Part shown: positions 30,481 to 44,712 of the stretch, piece by piece
Numbering within the stretch: position 1 is the first letter of the stretch
Layout of the letters: the number at the start of each line of letters is the position of its first letter
From: Schizophyllum amplum
Taxonomy: Eukaryota > Basidiomycota > Agaricomycetes > Agaricales > Schizophyllaceae
Length of the DNA stretch: 64,000 nucleotides
Assembly: GCA_007026445.1 (NCBI GenBank)
Contig: VDMD01000001.1
Span: forward strand, 1,240,001 to 1,304,000
Direction: 5' to 3'
Position numbers and translations under genes: made by a program
The notes under the pieces: generated by a model
Seen by the model: the letters and a program-made list of their open reading frames with translations, nothing else
The model's database searches: none
What the model was told of the DNA's origin: nothing

Positions 30481-31516
30481 ATGGCCACACTCACGTTCCT
30501 CGCTGCTGCTGGCGCTCTGACTGCCAAGGGTGCGATGGCTGCGGCTGCAGGCTGCAGCGCGTACAAGGTCGCCAACATGGAGGGCGCTTTTACCAACCTG
30601 ATACAGGCGGACTTTTCCTCTGCGACAGCTGGCGGTGACGCTGCTGCTTTCCTTTCGTAAGCAAGCATACAGCAGTGGGCGTGCGTGCAACCTCTGACGA
30701 TCTTAATCATCAGGCAGTTCGGCCTTTACATCAGCGATTATCCAGTGGGCGGGGGCTCTGTATCCCACTATTTCAGGCCCGAGAACGTTGCGCTCGCCGA
30801 CGGATCCGTGCAGCTGACCGTCAATGCCTACGACGGCGGCGAGTATGTGAACAGCGCTGAGATCGCCACGGGGGAGTCAACGCTGTACGGCTCGTTGCGT
30901 ACTGTGCTCAAGTCCAGCGGCGTCCCTGGCGTCTGCGAGGGCATGTTCTTCTACAGTGAGTTTCAGGACTGTCCCTTCTCTGACAGCTCCTCAGTCAATT
31001 TTTCAGAGAACGACCAGCAAGAGGCCGACTGGGAGATCCTCACAACGACGTCGTTTGAGGCGAGCGACACTGTTCCGGCTGGCGTATGGGCCACCAACCA
31101 GGCCCTCGTCGAAGGCGGCCAGTCAACCAGCGTGAACGTGCCGTTTGACTTCGACCCGTCGGAGGATTACCATGAGTACCGTATCGACGTACGTCCGACA
31201 GATAAATCACTGCTTCCGTCACTTACACATCCCTTCAGTGGACCGAGAGCAGCACTACCTTCTACATTGATGGCGTTCAGCAGGCGCAGCACACGGACAA
31301 TGTAAGCATCTTCTTTCCTGAGCGCATCGCCAAGGTCTGACGAGTATGCAGGTACCCACGGAGGCAGCGGCTGGCCTCTGGAATGTCTGGAGCAACGGCG
31401 ACCCGTACTGGTCTGCCGGCCCTCCGACGGCGGACTCCGTCACCAGCATCAAGTCCATTGAGATGTACAGCGGTCTCGCGAAGACCGTCGAGGGCAACGT
31501 CTGCAACGTCGACTAG
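30481..31516 (+). CDS. Secreted GH16-like glycoside hydrolase
   Basis: Exons: 30481-30656, 30714-30955, 31007-31188, 31239-31301, 31352-31516; 275 aa. A signal peptide (LTFLAAAGALTAKGAMAAAA) precedes a beta-sandwich domain. The sequence QQEADWEIL matches the GH16 catalytic E-x-D-x-x-E box (nucleophile and acid/base glutamates). It is followed by YHEYRIDWTESSTTFYIDG, the usual sugar-binding strand with W and F-Y-I-D-G, and by LWNVWSNGDPYWSAGPP. Cysteines near both ends could form a disulfide. Basidiomycete members of this type act on beta-1,3/1,6-glucans or are wall-remodelling transglycosylases; the exact substrate cannot be told. Confidence 0.85.
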
Positions 31517-31784
31517 GTTTATTGCTATTTATCTATTTACGTATTTATCGAGCTCGAATATCGACAATGTTCGCAATCAGAACAGGGTTTCTGATTCGAT
31601 GCTAGACGGCAAGCCCACGTATCAGCAGCCAGCAGCGCTGATAGCGTGTCCTGAACTTGCGACTCGTACTCAACCTTCAGGTCTGTGTACATCGCTCAAG
31701 CCCTCTTCACGCCGTATCTAAAGTCCGATCAGAGTAGCGCACCATTCCAATAAGTCATAACATATATGTCGTAAATCAGTATTG

Positions 31785-32436
31785 TTACAGCTCCTCGCGA
31801 GGAGCCTTGGCCTCGAGGTCGACCAACTCAACGTCGAATATCAGGGTGGCATACGGAGGTATGACTCCCCGACCCGCGCCACGGGAGCCTATAATTCAAA
31901 TTCATATGAAGTCGCTCAAGGATGCAAGGAAGGAGATTGGCGCGCACCATAAGCCATGTTCGACGGGATGGTCAGCGTCCGCTTTTCGTTCAAGCACATG
32001 CCCACGAGACCCTCATCCCAACCCTTGATGACCCTGCCTTGGCCGACTGACATATGTGAGCACAAGCCATCAGCATAAGAGACCTATACCTACCGGTCAC
32101 TGAGAAGGGGGTGCCACGATCCAAGCTGGTGGGATGGATTAGTTGAACGCGCGCTGTTTTTAAAGAACGAACCCACCTCGAGTCAAACTTCTTGCCGCTG
32201 TCGAATAACTTCCCAGTCTAATGGTAGAGTTAAGGCTAGTTTCCGAGGGAATGCCCTGCAGTGTAACCCACGTAATGGACCTTCACTGCATCTCCCTTCT
32301 GTACCTTCACGGGACACTCAGGGGGGGCGTAAGTTGTCTCGATAACCAGCTCCTTGGGAGCTTCGGCGCTCTGAGCAGCTGCGCAAGCTGCCATAAACAG
32401 TGTGGACAGAGTGCCGAAGACTTGCATGTCGGACAA
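31785..32436 (-). CDS. FPR2: ER-lumenal FK506-binding protein (peptidyl-prolyl isomerase, FKBP2 type)
   Basis: Exons 5' to 3': 32272-32436, 32177-32217, 32094-32125, 31948-32046, 31785-31888; 146 aa (a start three codons later is possible). N-terminal signal peptide (VFGTLSTLFMAACAAAQS), then one FKBP domain with VHYTGKLFDSGKKFDSS, LDRGTPFSV, VIKGWDEGLVGM and GRGVIPPYATLIFDVEL: all active-site aromatics are present. The protein ends APREEL, and REEL resembles an ER-retention tetrapeptide. Human FKBP2 ends similarly. The gene is divergent from eL39, with 202 bp between the start codons, and CCACGTC lies about 57 bp upstream. Confidence 0.93.
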
Positions 32437-32638
32437 TAAGTGTGTGAGAGACGACTAGAAGACAAAGACCGGCGGCGAGCGCGTCGCGACGCCACGTCGC
32501 TCCGCGGAAATCGCGTGTGTCCAAGCGTGTTGTGCAAAGGCTTCTGTCTGCCGGTGATCGGCACGACCCGAACTCGCTCTTGTTTGTGCCTCGTCTGAAC
32601 CTTATTTTTTCTGCATCCTCCCTTGTGCGTCGACGACA

Positions 32639-32948
32639 ATGGTGCGCGGTACCGTTGCTGGCGAGATTATCCTGCTGATACTGGTCCTTCCCCGCAGCCT
32701 TCCCAAAAGACCTTCCGCACGAAGCGCATCCTCGCCAAGGCCAGCCGCCAAAACAGGTGGGTAGGCGCTGCAACTGATCGGGAGCGATGCTGACGGTCTT
32801 CCAGGCCCATCCCGCAGTGGTTCCGCTTGAAGACGGACACCAAGATTCAGGTGCGTGTGCCCATGTTTTGAGGAGCGCCTCAGTCTGATCCATCGTGCAG
32901 TACAACGCGAAGCGCAGGCACTGGAGGCGCACGAAGCTCAACATCTAA
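32639..32948 (+). CDS. RPL39: 60S ribosomal protein eL39
   Basis: Exons: 32639-32641, 32698-32756, 32805-32850, 32901-32948; 51 aa, the universal length of eL39. The spliced product reads MPSQKTFRTKRILAKASRQN, PIPQWFRLKTDTKI, YNAKRRHWRRTKLNI, a near-exact match to the family. The protein lies at the exit tunnel of the large subunit. The first intron follows directly after the ATG, so the coding part of exon 1 is only the start codon. Confidence 0.95.
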
Positions 32949-33340
32949 GCTGTTATTCTTGCCAGCCGAGAGATGTACCATACTTCGGAGAAGCTTGCGC
33001 GCTCCCTGCTTACCACTATGTGTTCTTTATGCCATGCATGAATTATGCGCACCATTGACCTGCTTAGCATTGCCCGGCGACCTCGCAGTGCCAATGCCAA
33101 GGGATCATGGTCAGGTGGTGTCGTGGGATGCTCAAAACGCCAGCCCACCGGCCATGCGCCCGAAATTTACGAGAAATGATTGAGAAATGACGATATTTTC
33201 CCCGGCCACGTCTTGATTTACCCCAGGATCTGCGTTCGAAGCCCGGTCGTACCTCCGTATAGCGAGGATGATGCTCAGGGTCGTGTGCGCTATAAAGGCC
33301 AGCAGAGTTCTTTGAAGCGAACTTGCTCGCCCGCTTGTCC
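32949..33340. other. Intergenic spacer with TATA box
   Basis: No coding sequence supported. TATAAA at 33291-33296 lies 45-50 bp upstream of the next ATG. Confidence 0.5.
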
Positions 33341-33823
33341 ATGGCTACTTCATCGACACCCTCCAATCAACTCGCGCGTCAGGCATTGCGCGCTGCCTCT
33401 GCGTCCGGTGCGCAATACCCACAGTTCGAAGTCGACATCAAGAACTAACAGGTTCGAACAGGTTCCCTCCCACCTGCGTGGCGTACACTCCGCGCTCGGG
33501 ATGACCTTCCAGACGAAGAGCTGGAAAACGATGGGAGTCCTCAGCAACATATGGAGCACACCGTTGTCATCGTATGCTCGATCATTGGCAGTATGGTCGT
33601 CGTGCTCATCGCGCTGGCATTCTGCTCATGTCTTGTACGTCGCCTGAACGAAACGCGTCGGCGAGCGAGATTCGACCGCGTGGACGCAGGTGTGTACTCT
33701 GAGTCTTCGCGACGATCAGACAACGAATCTAACATGTCGCGCTATTCTGTTCGATCCTCTGAACCCTCTTGCCCTTACCTGACGTGCTCCCTGTCTGTCG
33801 AGCTATCCTTCGCCCAGAAATAG
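33341..33823 (+). CDS. Small single-pass membrane protein, unknown
   Basis: Exons: 33341-33407 and 33462-33823; 142 aa. An acidic N-terminal half (ARDDLPDEELENDGSPQQHM) precedes one transmembrane helix (TVVIVCSIIGSMVVVLIALA), a CSCLVRRLNETRRRAR stop-transfer region and a Ser-rich tail. The CSC next to the membrane could be palmitoylated. The TATAAA box upstream supports transcription. The C-terminal end is uncertain: an open frame continues at 33769-34044 in another phase and may be a further exon. No family recognised. Confidence 0.5.
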
Positions 33824-34565
33824 GACATACGGGGGGACATCTCTTGCCAGTCACTGCCGCGAACCTTGCTCGCCCTCCAGCAACGCATTCTAGGATGACA
33901 GGATCAACCAATTCTGACGGTACTACTATGGGCACGGGGTCATGTAACCCGAAGATGGGAACGGGGCCTTGTGGAGGTGCCGATTCTGATCATTTGCCTA
34001 CATGCAAGGAGAAAGTTGCGTATGAGCATAGGGAATACGCATAGTTACGGAGTCTGCGAGTCCACGCTTTCGTTGTTTGTTTCCAACATACATTACGCAC
34101 TTTAATGTCCTGTACCACGACCTAGTAATCACTGAGGATCTCGATCAGTGCATAATACAGGTCTACAGCCCCTGCTGGAAGGAAGAGGGCTTCACTCGAA
34201 TATTTTACCACTGATTGTGTAGAGTGGGAAAGGTCCACAGAGATTATTTCCGGCATCTACACAGATAGGCCGGATAGATAAGGTCATTCAGGTGAACCTC
34301 GGCCAAGCTGGGCCGCAAGGAGTGGCAACGGTCTGCGTCGTGCGAAGAACAACGGCAGCGAGAACAAAGCATTCGCCATATTGTCATATTATGACGTGTG
34401 ACACTCTGGTGACACTTGGACCTTCTTTGATCACCTTGTCCCGGACTGTCACCTTTGCTGTTGTTTTCCTCCACTCTATCATAACTAGACTGAGCTCTAT
34501 ACGACGGAGATCCTGCTGGTGATATATCCCATCCTCCGACTCCTACTACGAGACTTCAACGTACC
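33824..34565. other. Intergenic spacer
   Basis: Apart from the possible extension of the previous gene to 34044, nothing coding is recognised. Confidence 0.45.
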
Positions 34566-36261
34566 ATGGACGCTATACCGGAAGACGAGAAGAAACCGAT
34601 TGTGGATGTGCCCGAGGAAAAAGGAGACCAGCAGCCGGACCCGGATGAGCACCTCATGCTTGACCAAGGGAATGGCTCAGTCTGGTTTGTGAGGGTGCGT
34701 GTCGCTGTCGGCTAACATAGACCAGGCATCTTAAGTCGCGTCGATCCACCCTTGCAGATCCCGAAGCATCTCCTTGAACGGTGGAAGGCCGTATCGTCGA
34801 GCGGGGAGACCGGTGCGTCGTAGCTCATGTCCGCAACAACATTCGGCTGACGCTCGTGTCGCTTATCAAACAGCGCACCTTGCCACGATTCGCGTGTACC
34901 AGAACGCGCTCGGTCCCCGAAAACATCGTATCATCCTCTTCCTGCCGCCCAATATTGATCCTACAAAGTGCGTCACGGCCTTGTTCTCCAGTGCATGCCT
35001 CATTGGACGCTCGGCTCCAGCCTGAACGAACTAAACGCCGATTCACAGCCCTACCCAAGCCCCCCCACCACAAGACCCTCGTCACCCGAAATTCGATAAC
35101 GTGACTCACCACCACGTTGACGCAGACGCAGAGCCCGAATTCTATGACTTGAATGTCGCAAACGACAACGTGGTCAACCAGTTCGTCGTGGCGGAGCGCC
35201 CGAAGGATGCGAGCTTTGGGCTTAGTGGTAATGCTGGTGAGTGGGCGTTCATACATGCACTTGCGCAGTCCTCCATACGCGCTATCTTCTCATGCTTGGG
35301 CTCGCGTTGACACTTTAGCTCAGCATCTCAATCATCGCAATCCAACTCGCGTGCGCGGACGACCATATTAGTGCGTGCTCTTGCAGCAACGACTGTAGTA
35401 TGGTTGTTGAACCATTGCAGACCGGTCGCGTTAAGCACGAATGCAGTCTACGGCCCGCCTTCAACGCAAGGTACCGCAACCAGATGCGCATGCGGAGCAT
35501 GTACCACAACACTCCACGCCGGGGTACCAAGTGCGTTAGCCGCTTAGAGGAGAAGAGAACACGCTTAGCTATCAATCTCCCGTCTTCAGACATATCGACG
35601 AATCCGGTCTCGACAAGGGCAGCGTCAGCAAGCTCAGTACGGGTGCCTCGCTCGGCGGCCCAGGGGGTGGGGCCTTCGATTTCGGGGTATGTCTTACCTT
35701 CGCAGCAATCAGTCTTGTCCACTCACTTGATTTTTTCTTCTCATTTTCACAGCGGCCCAAGCCGAAAGCCAAGGGCCAGTTCGAACGCATGGCACGCATG
35801 CCGCGGAACGAGCTCTTGGATGCGTTGTTCGGTTTGTTCAAGTACGTTCTCGTTCTGACTGTTCTTGCGGCGATTGCGTATCCTCCCATGTCCTTCGTTC
35901 TTCAGCAATTTAGCAATTTTTAATGCTACATCTGTCCTGACTCTCGTCCAGGCAACAACCGTATTGGGGCGTCAAGCCCTTGCGCGAACGCACGCAGCAG
36001 CCCGAGGCTTACCTCAAGGAGGTGCTCGCCGACGTTGCCACCCTGCACCGCAGCGGCGATAATAATGGCATGTGGGAGCTTAAACCGATGTTTGCAGGCG
36101 GGATGGACGCGGAAGGGATGGCTGCGATCAAATCCGACCCAGGTGCAGATGGTAATGAGGGAGATACTTTTGCGGGGATGACGAAGATGGAGGACCAGGA
36201 GGAGGGTATCATGGATGACGAGGACGATGAGGACGATGATGATATGGAGGAAGTTGCCTGA
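34566..36261 (+). CDS. TFG2: Transcription initiation factor IIF subunit beta (RAP30/Tfg2)
   Basis: Exons: 34566-34694, 34758-34812, 34874-34970, 35049-35236, 35324-35370, 35421-35530, 35590-35686, 35753-35841, 35952-36261; 373 aa. Matches to TFIIF beta run throughout: GSVWFVRIPKHLLERWKA, LATIRVYQNALGPRKHRIIL, YDLNVANDNVVNQFVVAERP, RARTTILTGRVKHECSLRP, then the winged-helix end ELLDALFGLFKQQPYWGVKP and AYLKEVLADVATLHRSGDNN GMWELKP. The tail is acidic. TFIIF accompanies RNA polymerase II into the pre-initiation complex. The exon 3-4 junction is uncertain: normal GT-AG choices break the frame, while a GC donor at 34971 keeps it. Confidence 0.88.
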
Positions 36262-36806
36262 GTGTCCAACTGCACACATACTTTGTCTTCGCGCTGTCTG
36301 AGCAGCTTCGTTATGCAAGCAGAATCGGACCTTCATTCCGCAACCTGAAGAGCGCTAGGACTGACCCTCGAATCTCGATTCAACGTCTAGCAATTCTATG
36401 CGAAGCACACGGTTCAGTTCGTGAACCAACGCAATAGCAGAAGTGTAGTATAGTAGTAAGTACAATTCGGACGATTCCCGGTCAGACTCGGTAGATGAGC
36501 CTTCAAGAACCCAGTAATAAGTACTAAGTACTCGACCCAGAGCAGACAACCGAGAGCAAGCAGGCAAACAACCAAAACCCAGAATAGCAACGTAATAATG
36601 ATAGCGGTAGCTGAATTGTGCACCACGAGTAAAGTAGCAGGAGGCGGAGGAGGAGTGTCTTTGGCGATAGCAGAGACTGCAAAGCAACACGATACAATTA
36701 CACTTGAGTTTTTTTCCTTTGCACGGATGATTGAAGGAGCCGCATGCTGTCCAGGAGGGGCGTTGAGTGGCGAGCGTACCTTAAGTCGGGTGAGGCCACC
36801 GAACAT
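36262..36806. other. Intergenic, convergent 3' ends
   Basis: AT-rich compared with its neighbours; no gene recognised. Confidence 0.5.
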
Positions 36807-37953
36807 CTACCACAGCCATCGCCAGGGCTGCGCTTGCACCACACGCTTTGAGCCCTCATCCTCCTCATTGTCGGTCCCGCACTCCGGAGGAGCGCCCAGG
36901 CCTTCGATACTCTGAAAGCTGACATAGCCATCGACAGAGGCAAGCCTCCGCGTGGCCTCCTCGGCATCGAAGCCCGGCCGTCTCCGCGGGCTGTCGTATA
37001 ATCCCCGTCGAGCATTGTGTCGACGCCGCGGCGAGTCGCTATCCACGTCCTCATCAAGGGATGATGTCGACGAATGAGGCGTCTGCACTGCTGACGAGGC
37101 GGGGGTGGATTGTGAGGATCCGGTGGACGGAGGGGTAGACCCTGGAGGTGACGCGTACACGCAGTCGTGTGCGCTCGAGAATGTGGTGGCATGAGCCAGA
37201 GGTGACGTCGGGCGATGATCCGGGTTTGTGGTATATCGGCGGGGAGCAGGCGCCGCTAAGGGCTGCTTGACCGGAAGGGGAAGCGAGTGCTGCTGGAGGG
37301 GCTGGTAGTGTTCCGGAGTGGGTGTTGTAATCCTCGACGGGCGCTCCGCAGAGGATGGGAAGGTGCCACGACGCGAAAAGGTGGTGGTGAGCACGTCCGG
37401 CGTCAGCGGGCGGCCGATAGCAAAATGCGGTACGCGCGGTGTGGAGGGACGCGATTGACTGTACTGAGGGCGCTCCTCGAATGTGCAGCAGTCTTCTAGC
37501 AGCATACGTTCGAGGCGTGCGCGAACGTCAATGCTGTCCTTTATACAAAGTGTTGTCGTGCTCTCGCTGCCCGACCGGCGGATGCGTGCGCGGCTACCGT
37601 CGCGCCCTGCCCTGCTGGACGCGCGACTGTTGACCTCGGGAAGCGCCACGGAGGGGGTGAGAGACGTGCAGAAGAGGTAGCTTCCGGCCGTATTGTCTTT
37701 GGCCTCAAAGGGGGAGCGAGACGAATCCCTGTGAATCTCGCGTTTGTACTGCCGCGGGGACTGCGCGACCATGTCGCGGATGGCGATGTCGCGTAGAAGG
37801 CGCTCACTCCTGGAGGGAGTGCGTGGCTCCGTAGACTGCGCGTGAGACGTGTCGATGCGCAAGCTGAGCGAACGTGATTTCTTGTGGGCTGTCCGAGGTG
37901 TCAGGAAATCGAGGCACGCGGGTGCGCTGGCACTCACCCGTGCAGGCGGCCAT
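36807..37953 (-). CDS. Serine/proline-rich basic protein, unknown
   Basis: Exons 5' to 3': 37938-37953 and 36807-37888; 365 aa. A 16-nt first exon (MAACT) is joined over a GTGAGT intron to a long exon. The protein is rich in Ser, Arg, Pro and Thr with many SP and TP sites (STPRVPHFAIGRPLTPD, SPRRRHNARRGLYDSPRRRP), a short helix (RSERLLRDIAIRDMV) and an acidic patch near the end. It looks intrinsically disordered and is a likely CDK/MAPK substrate by composition only. No domain recognised. The open frame continues 5' of the acceptor without an ATG, which is why the short first exon is preferred. Confidence 0.6.
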
Positions 37954-38954
37954 TGTTGCGCTTGTTGCGCAGGCTACGCAACGGGGGCGGTCTGATAGCG
38001 ATGCGCGGATTCAGAGATGATGGGCGGAAGAAAGAAAAAGTAAGGACGCGGATGGCAACGAGCATATATGCGTGCCAAAACTCTGGCGAATCATCGATGA
38101 CATCAAGGGGATTTGGCGGCTCAAAGCGATCGCCCATCGGCTGTTGCCGTCCCCTACTTCAACTTGGCACGTGCCGCGTTCCCCGCCTTCTCATTCGCTA
38201 TTGTGCCGTGGGGTATTCCCGCCTGTTTTCTTCCTATGCACGCCGCACGGCGTTCACCAGGTCGATTTTGAGCTGGACCACTGGTAGACGAGTCCCTCGC
38301 TAGTGGGATTTGGACCTGTACTTAGTCACTATGTTCATCGTGGCCGCCGCCAACACAGGCACTGTGCAACGAGCACATATATGATGCATGAGTACTGTAT
38401 CCCCATTGAAGGCAACGACCGCAAGTGATTCGGGACCGTCATAACTTTTTGTGGTCGGATCATCCGCGCGTCCGCACTCGCTCGAGCCAACGAAAAGCTA
38501 ACCCGCCGGAAGCACAGCCAAAGCCACGCTCCAGGCCAAGGATTGTACCCTGATTCCGTTGAATCACGGGCCGCTCGGTGGGACGATGGCCTACTGATGG
38601 TCGAACGATGGCATGGTCGTGGCAGAAGATGCGCGCGGACTGCGGAGAAACGGGATGGCCATGCTCTTACTCTCATCAATAGCCGCCGACCCCTTCATGT
38701 GCGCGTCTCCGACTTTCCTTGCTCGTTGGAGTGTTGAAAGTGTTCAGTTTCTTGACCGCATCCGTGGTGATGAAACTGGCGCCTTGCGAAGCTTCAGAAG
38801 AAATCATAGAGTGAGCTCGTGAGCCATGATGTGCTGGGCCTAGAGAGGGAATATCTCGTAGTAGATCAAAATCTATGCGTCCTTCATGATCAGTTACACC
38901 AACGGGCCTACAAAGGAAGCACTCTACATTGTCTGAAGCAAGTCCCTCTGTCTT
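37954..38954. other. 1-kb intergenic region
   Basis: No gene with splice or family support on either strand. Confidence 0.45.
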
Positions 38955-40028
38955 TTATAGCGCCACGGACCCCTCCCGCTGCTTCTTACCCCGGAAAACC
39001 AACCCATCTTCGTCGCCCAGCTGCAGGCCTTTCTCCCCTGGTGTACCCCCGTCAGGCAGCCCTTTTCGTGATAAAACTGGCGACCCCGGTTGGCTCGCGG
39101 CCGGACTGAATACGCCAAAGCCAGACAACTTCATATTCTCGCTATCTTCCTCGGATTCAGGGTCCGCGTAGTAAGCGTGAGGGTGGGATGTGTCGAGCGA
39201 GTCGAGCGCTGGGAGTGCGCGGTCTTCGCGCGGGAAGGGTGAATTTGAGGAGGCTGACGAATAGGGTGAGTCTGGAGGAACGATAAGTATCGAGAACGAC
39301 ACATGCGTGAAAATTGGGACACAGATCAAACGTAAATGGAGCGATGCATAGATGGGAGAGAAGGGCATGGAGCGTGGGGGAACGGTGTATATGGAAGGAT
39401 TATCATTGGGTCTGAAGGACGTTGCGGCTTGGAGACACGCACCATCGCCACTGCCAGTTGTTGTATCGTCCCTCGATGCGGCGTGTACGTGAATTATGGG
39501 TGGCTTCCGGGAATGATGCACCGTCGCCTTGTCGCTAGTGCTCGCGCGCACGTCGTCGATCACACCTAATGTTCGCGCGATCACGTAGGACGCGATGTCC
39601 TAGGGATAGGTCAACACGATCTTCTTTGAGGACGATATGCTGACAGCCAGGGAGAGATATACGCGAGGAAGGCTGGAGAGATGGAGCTGGCCAGACGGTT
39701 GCTGGACCAATGGAGCGCATCAGAACTCGCAAGGAGACGAACGCCGAATCCGACCCACAACCACTTCTAGAGGCCACCACCAGCCTACCAGCACACACAC
39801 ACACACACACATTGAAGACCGAACACGCACCAAAAGCGTCAAAATGATGATGGGGAGCAGCAGCAACACCGCCATAACCCGACAACTGTACGCAGCGTGC
39901 GCGACCCACGAATTGTTGTCATAGAACCACAAGTAGTCGATATAGTAGTGCCAAAGAGTCCTCGGGAGAGACGCCATCGCGTTCGGCGAGAGATGGGACG
40001 CAGCGTCGGAGGCGCCCTGGATATTCAT
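38955..40028 (-). CDS. Basidiomycete membrane protein of unknown function
   Basis: Exons 5' to 3': 39831-40028, 39443-39599, 38955-39271; 223 aa (a start ten codons earlier, at 40058, is possible). The N-terminal part has aromatic stretches (LWHYYIDYLWFYDNN) and one strong hydrophobic span crossing the first splice (VMAVLLLLPIIILTLLDIA). The rest is hydrophilic and Ser/Pro-rich, with acidic DPESEEDSENMKLSGFG. The first intron is 231 bp, with a (CA)n tract of about 22 bp at 39799-39820. No known domain. Confidence 0.65.
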
Positions 40029-40424
40029 GATGGTGGTTGCATGTAAGAGTGTCTCCACGACATATTACGCGTTACTGCCGAATCCGGACGAACAATAGCA
40101 GGCACGCTGACTTCCTCAACGTCAACTTATGCACCCTTAACGCGAGGCTGTGTAGCGCACTATTCCGAGACTTAAGATGGCCCATCGTATCAGGGACTGA
40201 TCATACAGTGCACGAAAACCCACATACATTCTTCTCGTACAATCTATCATCGTATCTAAGTATGTATGAGCCGCAGAATACCAGAAAGCACTCGCAAAGA
40301 AGCCAAACAGAAGCAAGCATCTGCATCAGGTATAGAGCAGGTCTAACGAAACACAAAGTTCGTCCGTGTCCGTTTCGTTCAAATCGTGCCATTCCCTCAT
40401 CGTGTGATGCTTTCCATACTACGC
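40029..40424. other. Intergenic spacer
   Basis: Nothing coding seen between two minus-strand genes. Confidence 0.5.
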
Positions 40425-42350
<1,926 letters not shown>

Positions 42351-43003
42351 GGCTGCTCTGGAGATGGTTTTGACGCGGACGACGGTGAGGGAGACGCGGT
42401 ACGCACCTCGAGTTGTTGATGTGGAAGGGGTGGTGGTGGTAAGAGACAAGATGGAAGCAGGAGCGGATGAGGTTCGCGTGAGCAAGGACCTGGTTTTATG
42501 ACGTCGGGGAAGATGCTCAGCCGACTCGCTCTGCTCCAAATGCGTTTCCTCGCGGATTGGAGAGATCCAAGATCGCCGTTTCTGACTTCTCAGCTGGAAG
42601 GAGAGCAGCTTGGGCGACGAACGTGCAGCGCGACGGCGGACGGGAAGGAAGCAAGCGCGACAGGGCCAGTACTGTATTTCCGACAATCAAACCATATATA
42701 TTTCTAGCACACACATGTTCCTACCGTTAGAAATGCCTGCCCCGCCTCTCTTCCGCGCGCTATCGAAGAACGTCGGACACCAATCGCGTCCGCTTCACTG
42801 CCTCAGCTTGCCCGAGGAAGTTGCCATAACGCGCCAATTGCCGCCAAAGCACATCGATTCGACTCAGTACAGTAGGCAGCACAATTCAAAGTATAGGAGC
42901 AGGCACGCTATATTACATCGGTGGCGAACGTGTCAGGAGCATGCGCGTCGACAGGGCGCTTCCCAGCCTCACGGCTCCCGAGCACCGCTCTCCGGCGCGA
43001 GTT
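42351..43003. other. Intergenic, UGP1 promoter and leader
   Basis: The stretch 42363-42415 on the minus strand looks like a 5'-UTR intron of UGP1 (GTGCGT at its start, CTCCAG at its end). The rest is unassigned. Confidence 0.4.
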
Positions 43004-44712
43004 TCAACGGTCGAGGGGGTGAACTGCACTGTCTGACCACGGGTCCGTTACTAGGCGAATGGGATGGGCAAACCGCACGGTCTGCAGTGCGCCACTCGCA
43101 GGTATTATCGACAACGCGAGGAAGTCCTGCTCGCATGCATGCCCGTCAGAGCAGTACAGTGTCAAGCGCAATGCGACTCACCACGACAGTCACATGCCCG
43201 TTATTGAACCCTACGGTGCTCGTTAAATCCTGGCATCGTACATCGCCCTCCCAGTCAATAGCAACGACATCGTTCGGGATGCAGGGCACGTCGTATGGCG
43301 GAGGTGAAAGCTGTGTGACGGTACCTTGTCCAAGCGTGAGCATCCGCCAGGTCTTCACGCCATTCACCTCCGCGTAGACTTGTCGCATGATGGAAACACG
43401 TATAGACGGGCTTCGCCCTGCCGATCCCGGCTGTCCAGCGAAGGCCTGCTGCTGAGCATGTTGTCGCACCAGGAGTGGCGAAGCTCCGACCTCTGCTTGC
43501 GGAAATGTATCTGCGCTTGAAAAGAGTTTGCTCCTCCAATTTAGCGGCGAGTCAGTGTTGGAGTTCTCCACGCCTTGCGAAGCGCCGCGAAAGATGGAAG
43601 ACAGCCGTCGTCTTCGATCAGCCTTGTCAGCATTGACCGCATCGTCGACTTGGTTGTCATCGGTGGGATATAGACTGGGCATGAATTCACGGAAACTCGA
43701 TACGGGCCCTGCGACTTGTACGTGGATTGGGATGGAATCCCTCACGTAATAGACCTGCACAGATGGCAGGAAGACCTGGGCAGCGAGCGTCAGCAAGGCT
43801 TCGGGTATGGGATCCTGTATGCACCCACATTACAGTACAGCGAGGGCAAACCCTTGTCGTCTTTGGCGTTCATTGTCTTCACTATCTGCGTCCATTCTTC
43901 CGGTTGAGACTTGAGCGATGACGACAAGGATGCGCTTCGCATACATGGGCGGGCGGGGCGATTTCGAGGCCGATACAACAGCGGAAGCTCGTACCTATAT
44001 TGTGTTTAGTGAATACACCAGACACAAAGGAATTGGCGAACTCACATTTTCGATCTCTCCCCACTTCCAATCAAGGACCGACGCTTGAGGCGTGTAACGC
44101 TTATTCGCAGTTTGTACGCGCAAGTCGCCGTCAGCATAGGTAAACGAGTAAAGATCGCCTCGAAAGTGGGCGGAAGGGAGCGCCTGTGGTCGTCCCGCTT
44201 GTCCACGTATGTTTGTGGGAACTGCAGGGCGAATGCGACCGTGCTCGGACACTTTGAAACTTCTGTATTGCCTGCTCGCGCCTCCCATACGACGCGCTGC
44301 CGTTGTGCAACCACAGTTTCGGTCTTCCCATTGTTCATCAGCGCAGCCGTCATCAAGCCAAACAGCTGCGGAGGAAGAACGAGGTTCAGTGTACGGTACT
44401 GCATGCAGCCAGGAGTTGCATACGCACCTGCACTTCTATGCGTTGGACTCCGGCCCGTTCGGTAAGACATAGCTCACCCTCGATGGTGTCACCCCGGCCA
44501 TATACCGGCAGCACCGCGCCTGGTGCCTGCGCGCTGAGTGCGACAATCGCACTACGCCAATATCGAGAGTAGGTGCTCGTGTGATCGCCGAGACCGATTT
44601 CCCACGAACGTGGTGTATATTCCAGTCGCTGTTCGTCTGCGAGTGGAAGGGAGCTATACGAAGGAACTGCAGAAGGAAGCGATGGGCGGACAGGCGAGTC
44701 GCTTGAGGACAT
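43004..44712 (-). CDS. Arrestin-like N-terminal domain protein
   Basis: Exons 5' to 3': 44428-44712, 44046-44365, 43829-43994, 43182-43775, 43004-43081; 480 aa. The N-terminus has the usual short proline-rich start (SAVPSYSSLP), then RSWEIGLGDHTSTYSR, VLPVYGRGDTIEGELCL and later LPPTFEAIF, TCAYKLRISVTRLKRRS, ELPLLYRPRNRPARP and FLPSVQVYYVRDSIPIHVQV. These fit the two beta-sheet blocks of fungal alpha-arrestin-like proteins, with the last exon ending HPIRLVTDPWSDSAVHPLDR. A ~60-residue Ser/Arg-rich insertion lies between them. Alpha-arrestins often act as ubiquitin-ligase adaptors; no PPxY motif is obvious here. Confidence 0.78.

Noticed and set aside
37889..37937. Start of the Ser/Pro-rich protein at 37937
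   Set aside because: The supposed start is a GTG that is part of a GTGAGT splice donor; a 16-nt first exon with a true ATG at 37953 fits better.
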